A stretch of 64,000 bases of DNA from Desulfobulbus sp. GTDB taxonomy: Bacteria; Desulfobacterota; Desulfobulbia; Desulfobulbales; Desulfobulbaceae. The notes below the pieces were generated by a model, which was not told the DNA's origin, did no database searches, and saw only the letters and a list, made by a program, of their open reading frames with translations. The stretch lies in the NCBI GenBank assembly GCA_031280615.1, contig JAITGO010000002.1, positions 248,001 through 312,000 of the forward strand. The letters are read 5' to 3'. This document shows, in pieces, positions 28,420 to 36,782 of the stretch (positions are counted from its first letter, which is position 1; each line of letters begins with the position of its first letter). Made by a program: the position numbers and the translations under genes.

Positions 28420-28447
28420 ATTTGGGTGCGATGTGGGAAACCTGAGT

Positions 28448-29419
28448 TCAGGCGGCTTTCTTGATCTCCAGGAAGGCGTAGGAGCTGCTCTTCTGGAAAT
28501 CATTGAGCGAATGGCCGTAGCCCTGGAGGAACTGGTTGAGCTGGTCCGTATCCAGTGACTTCCTGGTACGAACCGCCTTGCGCAGCAGATGGCCGAAGGC
28601 CTTGAGCGGACCGCGTTGGGCCACGATGGCCAGCAGGTTGCTCTTGCGATAACTGACCTCTGCTTCCAGATCCTTTTGCTGGTGTTGCAATTCCAGGAGG
28701 ACTTCGACACTCTCGGTCAGCTCGCGCACCTCCTCGGCCTCGAACTTGGGGCAGTCCATAAGGAAGGGGCAGTAGCCGCAGAGCGGTCCCACTTCCATGG
28801 AAGGGGTGACCAGATCGCCTGTACTGTAGGATTGGTATTGGTTCCAGATGGTGGCGGCCCGGTCGATCAGGCCGTGATAGATAATGTCCTGGGGCGTGTA
28901 GCCGCCAAAGAGCCGCATTCCCTGATCACCGAAGTTGACCGCCAGGATGGCGCCTTTCTCCACGGTGTAATCAGGGAAGCTGTCGGCCAGCAGTCCCATT
29001 TGCAGATAGAGTTGGGTCTCCCAAGCGCCGTAGGGGTGTTCCGGGATGTTCTCCGGTGCTTTCACCTCCAGGACCGCCATGGTCTTGCGCACCTCCGAGA
29101 CGAAGACAAAATCGAGATGGGCCATGACCGGGACAGCGCCCGCATGTCGAACCTCGGTTTGCCGCCTAAAGTTGCTGAAACCGGCAATCATGAAGGCAGC
29201 GGCAACCACTTCCTCGGCCATGTGACCGCGTCGCTGCCGCAGCAGGGTAACTAGGTCGGCCTCCGGGGCATGGAGCTTTCTGAGAATGGTTTTTCGCGGG
29301 CAGGCGCCGATGTCGGAAGCCCCGAGATAGGTACTCCGATCACCGAGCGTTGCCTCGGTCTGTTGGATGGCAAGCTGCTGAAGAGCGGCCTGCAGGGTGA
29401 GCATTAACTGGTCTGACAT
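28448..29419 (-). CDS. Cas4/RecB-like exonuclease with Fe-S cluster
   Basis: 323 residues from the ATG at 29419. PD-(D/E)XK nuclease core: HLDFVF (~residue 108) and VLEVKAP (~residue 121). Cysteines frame it in the Cas4 pattern, one early (IGACPRKT, ~residue 35) and three late (CGYCPFLMDC, ~residue 207), consistent with a [4Fe-4S] cluster. Cas4-like exonucleases make 3' or 5' single strands for recombination. Paired with the Rad52-like annealing protein and SSB, it forms a phage-Red-like recombination set. There are no cas1/cas2 genes or CRISPR array in the window, so it is not CRISPR-related. C-terminal residues ~225-323 are helical. Confidence 0.85.
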   Translation of the reverse strand: MSDQLMLTLQAALQQLAIQQTEATLGDRSTYLGASDIGACPRKTILRKLHAPEADLVTLLRQRRGHMAEEVVAAAFMIAGFSNFRRQTEVRHAGAVPVMAHLDFVFVSEVRKTMAVLEVKAPENIPEHPYGAWETQLYLQMGLLADSFPDYTVEKGAILAVNFGDQGMRLFGGYTPQDIIYHGLIDRAATIWNQYQSYSTGDLVTPSMEVGPLCGYCPFLMDCPKFEAEEVRELTESVEVLLELQHQQKDLEAEVSYRKSNLLAIVAQRGPLKAFGHLLRKAVRTRKSLDTDQLNQFLQGYGHSLNDFQKSSSYAFLEIKKAA

Positions 29420-29433
29420 GGTGGTATCCTCCT

Positions 29434-29488
29434 GAAAAAATGAGGGAGGATACACGGATTCCCGCCGAGGGAATGGTATCACTCCCTC
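29434..29488 (-). promoter_or_regulatory. Long terminator-like hairpin before the exonuclease gene
   Basis: Three stacked stems on the minus strand: GAGGGA/TCCCTC, GATAC/GTATC and ATTCCC/GGGAAT around TCGGC. They are followed by CATTTTTTCAGGAGG, so the T-run sits immediately before the ribosome binding site. Confidence 0.8.
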
Positions 29489-29512
29489 TGGGGTTGGGTT
29501 AGGTGAGATGGG

Positions 29513-30208
29513 TTAGGCTGCTTGCTTCATCCAGGTCTTGCCGGTCTTGTCCCATTGAAAGCCTGCAGCCTTGAGCAGTTCCTTCTTGTCGAAGAGATGG
29601 TCGCCGATGGCGATGATCACCCCTTGGCGCTTCTCGAAGGTAACGCCGGCGATCTTGGGCAGGGTTGCCGAGGGATCGCTTTGATTGGCAGGTGGTTCAG
29701 CGGGTTGGCTGTTTGTGGATGCAGGTTTGGTTTTCGGTTGAGGGTTGGATTGCTTTACGGGTGGCTGAGTTCGTTGGGTTCCCTGAAGGTAGACGTTTTT
29801 CAACAGTCCCTTGTAGGCATCACTGCCGATGGACAAGAGTGACATGCATTTCTGGATAGCATCGGTAATGGCCCCTTTCTGGGCATCGCCGACATTGCCT
29901 TTGACGATCTGCATCTGTCCCTTGTGCGAGCCCTTGCACAGCCAGTCGCCGTCGATCTTCACATACAATCGAACCTCGGCAACCGCCTGGGACTCAAAAA
30001 TCTCCTCCTTGGTCAGTTCGTACCGCCAATTCTCCGGGCCGAGCACCTCATTGACGCTGTCAAAGACGTACTGGGGCCGGAAGCCGTACTTGATCTGACC
30101 GATCACGTTACCGCTCTTGTCGGTCATCTTGATTTCCTGAATCGCCTCGATGCCAAATGTTCGCAAGCGTTCGTTGATGGATTGGATCTGTTCCTGCAAT
30201 GGTGCCAT
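29513..30208 (-). CDS. Rad52-like single-strand annealing protein
   Basis: 231 residues from the ATG at 30208 (AGGAGG upstream). The N-terminal ~135 residues match the Rad52/Rad22 annealing fold: VNEVLGPENWRYEL (~residue 54), AEVRLYVKIDG (~residue 77) and GDAQKGAITDAIQKC (~residue 107). A Gln/Pro/Ser-rich linker (~150-185) leads to a short C-terminal element ending QWDKTGKTWMKQAA. It is the first gene of the operon and should anneal strands produced by the Cas4-like exonuclease. That lets the element recombine with other elements or repair itself. Confidence 0.88.
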   Translation of the reverse strand: MAPLQEQIQSINERLRTFGIEAIQEIKMTDKSGNVIGQIKYGFRPQYVFDSVNEVLGPENWRYELTKEEIFESQAVAEVRLYVKIDGDWLCKGSHKGQMQIVKGNVGDAQKGAITDAIQKCMSLLSIGSDAYKGLLKNVYLQGTQRTQPPVKQSNPQPKTKPASTNSQPAEPPANQSDPSATLPKIAGVTFEKRQGVIIAIGDHLFDKKELLKAAGFQWDKTGKTWMKQAA

Positions 30209-30231
30209 GGTGTTGCCTCCTATGAATTTTG

Positions 30232-30279
30232 GGGAGCAAAACGACATGGCTCCGCCTGGAGCATGACGTAACAGCTCCC
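30232..30279 (-). promoter_or_regulatory. Long hairpin in the operon leader
   Basis: GGGAGC/GCTCCC, ACG/CGT and CATGCTCC/GGAGCCATG stacked around AGGC. It lies ~25 bases upstream of the Rad52-like start. It is the first of the series, so these hairpins are not only gene separators. The 280-bp stretch between it and the AT-rich insert contains no convincing gene. Confidence 0.75.
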
Positions 30280-30408
30280 GATGGATGAGCGGGGTTGGAT
30301 GTGTATTGAAGAACGATAGGGTCGGTCGTTCAGAGAACTCGCAGAGAGAATGCGGCTTCGAAAAAACAGAGAAAGAGTTATCGATTCAACGGAGAAGTGA
30401 AGGAAGGA

Positions 30409-30430
30409 AAACGAATCAAGCGATTCGTTT
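30409..30430 (-). terminator. Probable terminator downstream of the AT-rich operon
   Basis: Perfect 9-bp stem AAACGAATC / GATTCGTTT with a 4-base loop, followed on the minus strand by TTTTCC. It lies about 220 bases past the stop at 30650. Confidence 0.55.
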
Positions 30431-30649
30431 GTAGGGGTGCGTGCGCGACTATTCCAGGTCAAAGAAAGACGTTCGCCTCTGCGATTAAACGTCTTTGGCC
30501 GGGGAAAGACAGCGCCGCGTACTACTGGAGTTCAAGAACACGAAAATCGTGTTCAGCTAAGCCCTGTAAAGGGGTATCTCATTGGAAATGAGGCGGAAAA
30601 AATTGTGCATGCAACAATTAGCTTACAAGATAATCCTTTTGGTTCAAGA

Positions 30650-31339
30650 TTAACCGTTCGATATATTATTAAAAGTTTTTAAGTACTCTTGAATAAATTT
30701 ATATTTTGATTTGTAAAAATGAACCAATGACACATCACCATCATAAAAAAAATTATTACCGTAGCTTGCTTTGCTTGCAGAAAAAAGATCGTTATATTTA
30801 TCAAGGTAAAACAACATTAAATTATAATTCATTATAATATATGATACTATATTATACTCAGTTTTAAATACATTAAAATCAATTTTATTCGAAATAAAAT
30901 CATTGATTGATAAATTATCGTAAAAGCTATCATTAATTTCATCATGTCTTATATTATGTGCAAGGCTGCTATCTATTATTTTTGAAATTTCAGATATTGT
31001 ACAAGAAAGATCAAATCTGAAAGATTCGTTAAAAAATAATTCCAATTGCGTTCTATTTAATTCATTCGAAATAATTAAACTATTTTTTGCTTCTACCAGT
31101 TCCAATCTTTGCAAATAAACAGTTATAAGCAATGCTATAAAACTAGCAAATGAAAAAAAAGAATTAACAGTTCCGCCTACAAAATCGCCAAATTGCCCCC
31201 AAGCTTCCTGCTTTTCAGATAGCTTTAACGATAAAATTCCATCTGTAAATGAAAAATTAAAAAAATAAAGCAAAAATACAGATAAAATATAAGCAATCGA
31301 AATAAATGTTATAATTCTTATTATTATTTTAAAATTCAT
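30650..31339 (-). CDS. Putative phage abortive infection membrane protein (putAbiC-like)
   Basis: 229 residues, very AT-rich coding. There are two predicted membrane helices near the N-terminus (~residues 5-30 and ~58-80) with WGQFGDFVGGTVNSFFSF between them and a short YLQRLELVEAKNSL helix after. This helix-linker-helix build with a W..FGDF..G motif is what I recall of the putative AbiC family (PF16872). The cytoplasmic C-terminal ~140 residues carry no catalytic motif. It lies 10 bases after a large ATPase gene, so the two are one operon. A membrane effector activated by the ATPase would fit an abortive infection system; this is inferred. Confidence 0.7.
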   Translation of the reverse strand: MNFKIIIRIITFISIAYILSVFLLYFFNFSFTDGILSLKLSEKQEAWGQFGDFVGGTVNSFFSFASFIALLITVYLQRLELVEAKNSLIISNELNRTQLELFFNESFRFDLSCTISEISKIIDSSLAHNIRHDEINDSFYDNLSINDFISNKIDFNVFKTEYNIVSYIIMNYNLMLFYLDKYNDLFSASKASYGNNFFYDGDVSLVHFYKSKYKFIQEYLKTFNNISNG

Positions 31340-31349
31340 ATAAATTTAA

Positions 31350-33857
31350 TCAATTTTTATATATAGGATTTTGCAATATGCTATCAAGCAAATTACTCAT
31401 AGCAGGAGTCAGGTATATATTGTTAAAGTCAGAATTAGAGGCTAACATTTTATCTATTGTATTACTTACGATTTCTAGTGATTTTTTAAAAACGAGCCGT
31501 GTTTTTAATTCATTATCATAGATAAATGGAGGATCATATTTATTACTATCTAAAAAATCAAGCTGTCTTTTTTCTATCTCAGCTAGTAATATAGAAAAAG
31601 ATTTAGTTTGAATCATCTTTCCTGAAAAACACTGGGCTAATCTTTTATAATTATCTGACTCAATCCTTCCTTCAACATTCCAAAAATCTTGCACTTTTGC
31701 TATAGAATAAACATTGCCCAAGAATACATCTTTAAATTTCCCTGGCACAGAAACATTATCTAATATATTTTCAATATATGGGTAAGAAAAAATAAGATTA
31801 TTTAGAATAAATTCACCCAATTTAGAAATTTTAAACAGAGGATTATTTCTAGATTCATCATGGTTTTTCTTTAATTTATTGATACATTGCAGCGAATAAA
31901 GCATGTCTGTTTCATATTTAATACAATTCACTGGATATTTAAAATAATGAGATATCTCAGCTATGGCATCTTCAAGAGGAAGGTATACTTTAGGATCAAT
32001 TACACTAGTATAATAATTGTAAAATTGTAATATTCTGAATTTTATCAAAAAAACAGAATGAACACAAGTCCCTTCACTTTCTGAACGGCAGAAACATTTT
32101 ATATCGCGTTTTTCTAAATTACTTAACATTGATTCAGAATTGTAATTAAACGGTGATTTAACATGAAAAACGTTAGGAATTTTTGATCTTTCGTCAAAAT
32201 TATTATACCTAAGAGGCTTGAAGTATGGAATGACGTTATCACTTTCTATTCCACGAGAATCCATTTTTTCAAGATCGTCATTGACTGAATCTTTATAAAA
32301 TTCATATCCATATTGTTCAAGAGCATAATACCTCTTATTTAAAATCAATGACCTGTGAAACAGGTGGTAATATTTTTTTATAAACTCATCATACGTTGGC
32401 TCATTGTCAATAATTTTATTAAGCTCCACTATAGCATCTTCACAATTTTTAACATTACTGTTATTTTCAATTTTTGAAAAAATGTCTCTAGATATAATAT
32501 ATATCGCATTCATTATATCTCTATTGTTATTATTAAATAAATTTTCTAAACTAAAAACATTTTCATCGCCATCTTTATTGAAGCTGTAGGATAAATATTG
32601 AAAAAGAAAATTTTTAAACTTAGAAAGTATAGGTTTAAATTTATTGTTATTATTTGGTAGTCTTTTTATATAGCTATCATCATTTTCAGACGTCAAAAAA
32701 TTGTCGAATACATTAAATTTTTTTTCTATAATTCTATATGGATCAACTGGTAGTAAATTAAAATTTCTAAAATCATTTATCTGAGGCATGCCTTCATTGC
32801 ATTGTCTCTCAAGATATTTATGGGACTCTGGACGCATTACTATCAAGTATGATGAATCTGAAATTTTCTTTTTTATAAATTCTTTTATTTGCAAAATTTT
32901 ATCATAAAATCTCCTTTGAGACAAAGTATCTCTGTTAACATTATCCATTCCATCTATTATGAACACAAAAGAATAATTAAAGCCTTCCCTGTTGTTCTCT
33001 TTATAGATTATGAATTCTTTTATTTTGTTGAATATTTTTACGGCATTTTTATTTCCGATATCATGACTATAATTTCCTTCAAAATAATTGATAATCTTTT
33101 TTATAAATTGCTGTGGAACGTCTTTGCTAGTCAAATACCGATCTAGATTTGCAATTGAAAAAATATTTTTAGAAAAATACTTATCTTTTAAAATTCTTAT
33201 TGTTTTTTTTGATATAGCAATTTCTAATTCTTTAGAACCTATATTTTCGCTATCTGCAAAATCTATTTTTACATTTATACACTTATTTTTATCAAAAATA
33301 TGTTGTTTTGTAGATAACACATAATTTATTAAAAATGTTTTTCCCTCTCCGTAGTCTCCTGTGAGGAAACTAATTTTATGAGTGTTTTTTGTCAATTCAT
33401 TATCTTTTGGCAAGTGTGATAGATAACACAGATACTCTACAAAAGAATCTATGCATTTTTCAGATATATTAACATATGGATTTGATCTTGTTGAGAACAA
33501 TTCTACTTCAAATTTTTCTTGATTATTTTTATATAACAATATTTTTTCTTTCTGCGTATTATTTAACTGCTTATCTTTAACACTAGGCCAGCAATATGCT
33601 TTATAAAATATTTTTTCTCTTTTAGGAGATGAGCAAATATGAGAAAATGAATTTTTTAATTCTATTAATATTCTAGAAAAAAAATATGGGTTCACTCTTT
33701 GCTCTGACAAAATAACGTCGTCATAATTTTCTATTGCAGTTTTTATGTCCCATTCATTGAACAAATCTATATTTTCAACAAATTCACAGCAGCCTTTTTC
33801 AAATTTTTCCAATTTTTCGCTCAAATTAATATCAACTGTAGGCATTTTATTCACCAT
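31350..33857 (-). CDS. Large P-loop (STAND/KAP-like) ATPase of an AT-rich defence candidate
   Basis: 835 residues. Walker A GDYGEGKTFLIN (~residue 166), a Walker B-like FVFIIDGMDN (~residue 296) and a following MRPESHKYL segment place it among STAND- or KAP-type NTPases, which often act as switches in phage defence. Residues ~595-612 have three Cys in a CFCRSESEGTC pattern. Base composition is very AT-rich in contrast to the GC-rich element, a sign of recent and separate acquisition. It is followed by the AbiC-like membrane gene. I do not recognise a named family. Start is the first ATG; a second in-frame ATG follows 4 codons later. Confidence 0.72.
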   Translation of the reverse strand: MVNKMPTVDINLSEKLEKFEKGCCEFVENIDLFNEWDIKTAIENYDDVILSEQRVNPYFFSRILIELKNSFSHICSSPKREKIFYKAYCWPSVKDKQLNNTQKEKILLYKNNQEKFEVELFSTRSNPYVNISEKCIDSFVEYLCYLSHLPKDNELTKNTHKISFLTGDYGEGKTFLINYVLSTKQHIFDKNKCINVKIDFADSENIGSKELEIAISKKTIRILKDKYFSKNIFSIANLDRYLTSKDVPQQFIKKIINYFEGNYSHDIGNKNAVKIFNKIKEFIIYKENNREGFNYSFVFIIDGMDNVNRDTLSQRRFYDKILQIKEFIKKKISDSSYLIVMRPESHKYLERQCNEGMPQINDFRNFNLLPVDPYRIIEKKFNVFDNFLTSENDDSYIKRLPNNNNKFKPILSKFKNFLFQYLSYSFNKDGDENVFSLENLFNNNNRDIMNAIYIISRDIFSKIENNSNVKNCEDAIVELNKIIDNEPTYDEFIKKYYHLFHRSLILNKRYYALEQYGYEFYKDSVNDDLEKMDSRGIESDNVIPYFKPLRYNNFDERSKIPNVFHVKSPFNYNSESMLSNLEKRDIKCFCRSESEGTCVHSVFLIKFRILQFYNYYTSVIDPKVYLPLEDAIAEISHYFKYPVNCIKYETDMLYSLQCINKLKKNHDESRNNPLFKISKLGEFILNNLIFSYPYIENILDNVSVPGKFKDVFLGNVYSIAKVQDFWNVEGRIESDNYKRLAQCFSGKMIQTKSFSILLAEIEKRQLDFLDSNKYDPPFIYDNELKTRLVFKKSLEIVSNTIDKMLASNSDFNNIYLTPAMSNLLDSILQNPIYKN

Positions 33858-34236
33858 AGGAACTAATTAATTTTTTAATATCGAATTTATTTCGTTCGAT
33901 TTTTTTTCAATCTGACAGGATTGGTATCGTAATATAAATAACGATGCAATTTTATCCTTTTACTTATTAATGAGTACGTAAATAACAGGATATTGGTAGC
34001 GCCTTTCTCACGGCGCATCGATGGGATCGTCGCAAATTCATCGCGTTACCCTAAATGACAAATCAAAGCATGTTCGGCGATTAACGACCGTGTTAATATT
34101 GGCAATTCATCAATTAGTTATTGATTAGTTTATAAATTGGCGAACTTTTGATCCTGATAAAAAGCTTATGATTATAACTCAGTTATCAACTGTGGCCATG
34201 TTTTGCAATCGATAAACTGATTGATCTCACATAGTG
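33858..34236. other. AT-rich intergenic region, no gene seen
   Basis: About 380 bases upstream of the ATPase gene. It should hold that operon's promoter, but I could not pick out a clear -35/-10 pair. A short GCGCC/GGCGC hairpin lies near 34000. Confidence 0.4.
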
Positions 34237-35000
34237 TCACCGACACCACTGCCTCTCACAAGGCACCCCATCATTATTCCCGTCCATCTTGACACCTGGA
34301 CAATTCCTCAAGAAGAACTTCGCTTCCTCGCAGAGGTCATCTGAGAGCAGTGAATTCTGCCATCACATCTATACTGCGCCTTGTTGGAAATGCTCTCGCT
34401 TCTCGATGAGCCACCTGGCGTTAATGCTTTCCCTATTTTTGACAGTAGAGATTCTTCGGGAACAGTTGCCGGTTTCTCACCTATCAAAATCACTGGTGGC
34501 TCTGATTCCGACACAATTTGCTTGCCTTCCCTTTGTGCTGCTCGCCATTCCCAAGGTGGCACAACCACTGAATCAGCCCACATCCCTTTCTTCTGCTGTT
34601 TTGCAACTCCCTCAAACTTTACCCAATCAGAACAGAACTTCTCCTTGCAGTATTTGGTATATACCCACGCATAGCCGTTCTAAACGATCAGTTCACTAAG
34701 GCTCTGGCCATCAACTTTTACGATGCCAACAATCCGCTTGTACTTGTCGATATCCTTCTGCTCTACGTCAACATTCCTGCCAGCAACCAAGGCAGTAGTT
34801 AACGCCTTTGCCTGCTCACCGTGACTTTGCCCTTTCTCTGGGCAATCAATGCCGTACAATCTGATTTCTTTTTTCTGGTCATTGTGCAGAACAGTGATGG
34901 TATCGCCATCGGCAACGGAAACGACTTTGGCTGGCCATGAGAAGCAGGTAGCCGATATGACAAGCAAGAGGAAGAGAAGAGTAAGGCGGGAACTGCGCAT
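34237..35000 (-). pseudogene. Secreted thermonuclease with Excalibur domain, decayed
   Basis: The protein begins with a signal peptide (MRSSRLTLLFLLLVISATCF) and the SNase core (VADGDTITVLHND, RLYGIDCPEKGQ, KYKRIVGIV). It stops at a TAG (34680-34682) exactly where the family reads an Arg or Lys before NGYAWVY. Reading through that codon gives NGYAWVYTKYCKEKFCSDW and then a basic tail. Near 34330 a 1-base deletion (TCTGC where TCTTGC is expected) shifts the frame out of an Excalibur calcium-binding repeat. The repeat is intact in the next frame (CEEAKFF, KMDGNNDGVPCE), up to a TGA at 34237. Two independent lesions mean it is almost certainly dead, although the first 106 residues could still be made. 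Confidence 0.82.
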
Positions 35001-35175
35001 GCGGGTCTCCCTTGTTGAGTGGTAGTTCTTAGTTGTCTACCGTATCACTCCCAAGAAAGCAACCCCGGTAAATCTACCTATAATGTCGTTGTTAACAAAC
35101 AATATCATTGGGTATGTCAGGCATCTTTACACATCGCCACTTGGTTGCCTTACGGGCTTGCGATATGATCAAATC

Positions 35176-35472
35176 ATGAAACCAAACATCATCCCCATCA
35201 TTGCCTTAATCGTGTACTTGTCCTCCCCCTGCACCGCCAACACCGGCAAGGATTCAAACAACTATTGTGAAGACGAGACGAACTGGCAGCAGTGGCATAG
35301 ACTGCTTGCCAAGCACCCACAGGATGATGCTATCCGCGCACTGTATGCGACCCGACACGGACTTTGCTCCGCTGGCATTAGGCCGGGACCCAAATCGAAC
35401 CCGTTGAGAGCACATCAAGTCAACGATGGTTCGTTCTCGTGGCACCATGCCAACTCATTGCCCCATGCATAG
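35176..35472 (+). CDS. Small secreted protein, perhaps truncated
   Basis: 98 residues from ATG 35176, with a signal peptide (MKPNIIPIIALIVYLSSPCTA). The middle (YCEDETNWQQWHRLLAKHP, then RALYATRHGLC) has two Cys that could form a disulfide in the periplasm. The end after residue ~68 (GIRPGPKSNP...) is low in helix-forming residues and unlike the rest, so a frameshift may have replaced the original C-terminus. I cannot prove this without homologues. Divergent from the decayed nuclease and followed by a terminator. Confidence 0.5.
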   Translation: MKPNIIPIIALIVYLSSPCTANTGKDSNNYCEDETNWQQWHRLLAKHPQDDAIRALYATRHGLCSAGIRPGPKSNPLRAHQVNDGSFSWHHANSLPHA

Positions 35473-35620
35473 GCGGTGAGAGAAGAGAACGCCGGTGCTC
35501 TGCTATACGCAGAGCGACTTCATTGCTCAATGGACAACCATTCGAGCAAAGGCCAACACCCATAACCGAAAGCTGCGTCTTCCTCCTGCATGGAGGTGGA
35601 GCCCTGAAATCGTCCATCAT

Positions 35621-35661
35621 AATCGCCCGGTGCAACGTGACCTTGCATCGGGCGATTTTTT
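35621..35661 (+). terminator. Rho-independent terminator
   Basis: 15-bp stem AATCGCCCGGTGCAA / TTGCATCGGGCGATT with one G-T pair and a 7-base loop, followed by TTTTT. About 150 bases downstream of the small secreted protein gene. Confidence 0.85.
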
Positions 35662-36041
35662 GGGTTCGAGGTAAATAAGGCAAACAGCCTGGAAGATCGA
35701 TCCTTCCGAAGAGTTCAAGAAAAGCGGCGTCATTCCAAACCACCTGTTTTCTCTTACTAAATTGTATTGTCGAAAAAAATGGAGTCTTTTTGCAGATGGA
35801 GACTTTTCTAACGGTGACCATCCGTCAAATTCGCTTGAAATACAATGCATTGAAGACCTCACCACCTATCGTTGTCAGGTGAAAATTCTTTGAGCCGTCC
35901 CCTGAAATGCCCTCTGTTTTCCATTTCAACTACCCCCAAAACGATGTCACGCTGCAGGTGCGATGTCATCACCCCTGAAAAAAGAAGAGAGACCGATTGG
36001 TTCGGTCGCCTTTTCCATTTTCACCAGGGAGATGATCACGC
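35662..36041. other. Leader region of the conjugation-linked operon
   Basis: No convincing gene in 380 bases. GACCGA/TCGGTC (around 36000) forms a small hairpin followed by CCTTTTCC. The start at 36042 is preceded by AGGGAG. Read on the minus strand, the stretch near 35975-35990 repeats the CTCTTCTTTTTTCAGG sequence seen before genes of the DNA-processing operon, followed by a 36-codon frame that I do not trust. Confidence 0.4.
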
Positions 36042-36782
36042 ATGCAGTCCATCATTCTGTCTTTAGCCAGTCGATACGCACTTTCCACCGCTGAAATCAT
36101 CCAGGAAATTGAATCTGCCTTTGCTCGCCAGCTCTCCCAGTGGTACCGCCAGGAGGTCATGGTCTTCCTCCGAGAAGGGATGCGGTTGGAGGTTGTGGCC
36201 TACGGCAAGAGAAACGGCCTTCCTGTTCAACACATCCTCGATCTTCCCGCCGTCCTCTCTCGCAATCAGTTCAAGACAATTCTGGAAAGCCACCTGGGCA
36301 CGGCTGCGGTCATCAAGCAGGTCCGCCTGCTCAAAGGGTTTGAGCGACGACTCATCTGGGGCGAGGTGGTCCGCAACAGGGCCGGCGACTATCTCCTGGT
36401 TGAAACCGAGATCATCCCGGACGAGCCGATCATTGCCACTTGTCCCGTCAACCGGGTAGGCCTGCATGAACGACATGCCGGCCGGTTTCAGCCTGGCCAA
36501 CGCCGAGCCTTCCATCTGCGCCGGATCGAACCGGTGCTGATGAACGGCACCCCTCGCACCAAAGTCATTCTTGACCGGGTCTCCAAGACCCTGACCGAGA
36601 ACCTGCTCTGCCATCATCTGGGCGATGCGGCTCATCGGTTTCAATTCCGCTGCCTGAAACGCTACGTCGGTCACAAGAGCATCGTCCTGACCACGAGAAG
36701 GTTGCCGCGAGAGGTGATCGTCGCCGTGGACCGGGAACTCCAGGAACGGATCGAGGTCCGGATCGTCAAATCCTTGCCATGA
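36042..36782 (+). CDS. NusA-like protein (NTD-S1-KH layout)
   Basis: 246 residues. Residues ~1-60 (IILSLASRYALSTAEIIQEIESAFARQ) follow the pattern of the NusA N-terminal domain. Residues ~105-165 look like its S1 domain, with WGEVVRNRAGDYLLV, then FQPGQRRAFHLRRIEPV and PRTKVILDRVSKTL in place of the NusA ILSRT segment. Residues ~180-246 resemble the first KH domain, with FRCLKRYVGHKSIVL in place of the NusA AREPG..SKIAV segment. The chromosomal NusA is ~400-500 residues, so this one lacks the second KH domain and the C-terminal repeats. It overlaps the TraD-like gene by 4 bases. It may be an element-encoded antitermination or RNA-binding factor. The assignment is by pattern, not by a search. 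Confidence 0.6.
   Translation: MQSIILSLASRYALSTAEIIQEIESAFARQLSQWYRQEVMVFLREGMRLEVVAYGKRNGLPVQHILDLPAVLSRNQFKTILESHLGTAAVIKQVRLLKGFERRLIWGEVVRNRAGDYLLVETEIIPDEPIIATCPVNRVGLHERHAGRFQPGQRRAFHLRRIEPVLMNGTPRTKVILDRVSKTLTENLLCHHLGDAAHRFQFRCLKRYVGHKSIVLTTRRLPREVIVAVDRELQERIEVRIVKSLP

Noticed and set aside
28448..29419. CRISPR-Cas locus
   Set aside because: A Cas4-like nuclease is present but there is no repeat array and no cas1 or cas2; it belongs to the recombination operon.
22601..30280. Integron-like cassette array with attC hairpins
   Set aside because: The hairpins between same-direction genes recall attC sites, but a RYYYAAC-like core is present in only a few and by chance. There is no IntI-type integrase nearby, and the hairpins sit at the ribosome binding sites.
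34680..34682. TAG as pyrrolysine in the thermonuclease
   Set aside because: A second lesion (1-base deletion at ~34330) and the lack of any pyl gene in the window favour plain decay.
35439..35678. Plus-strand 79-codon frame after the small secreted protein
   Set aside because: It runs into the terminator hairpin, has no ribosome binding site, and its composition is not protein-like.
35859..35969. 36-codon minus-strand frame with a TTTTTTCAGG leader
   Set aside because: The leader resembles those of the DNA-processing operon, but the frame is short, has no known motif, and its start has a poor ribosome binding site. It could be a remnant.
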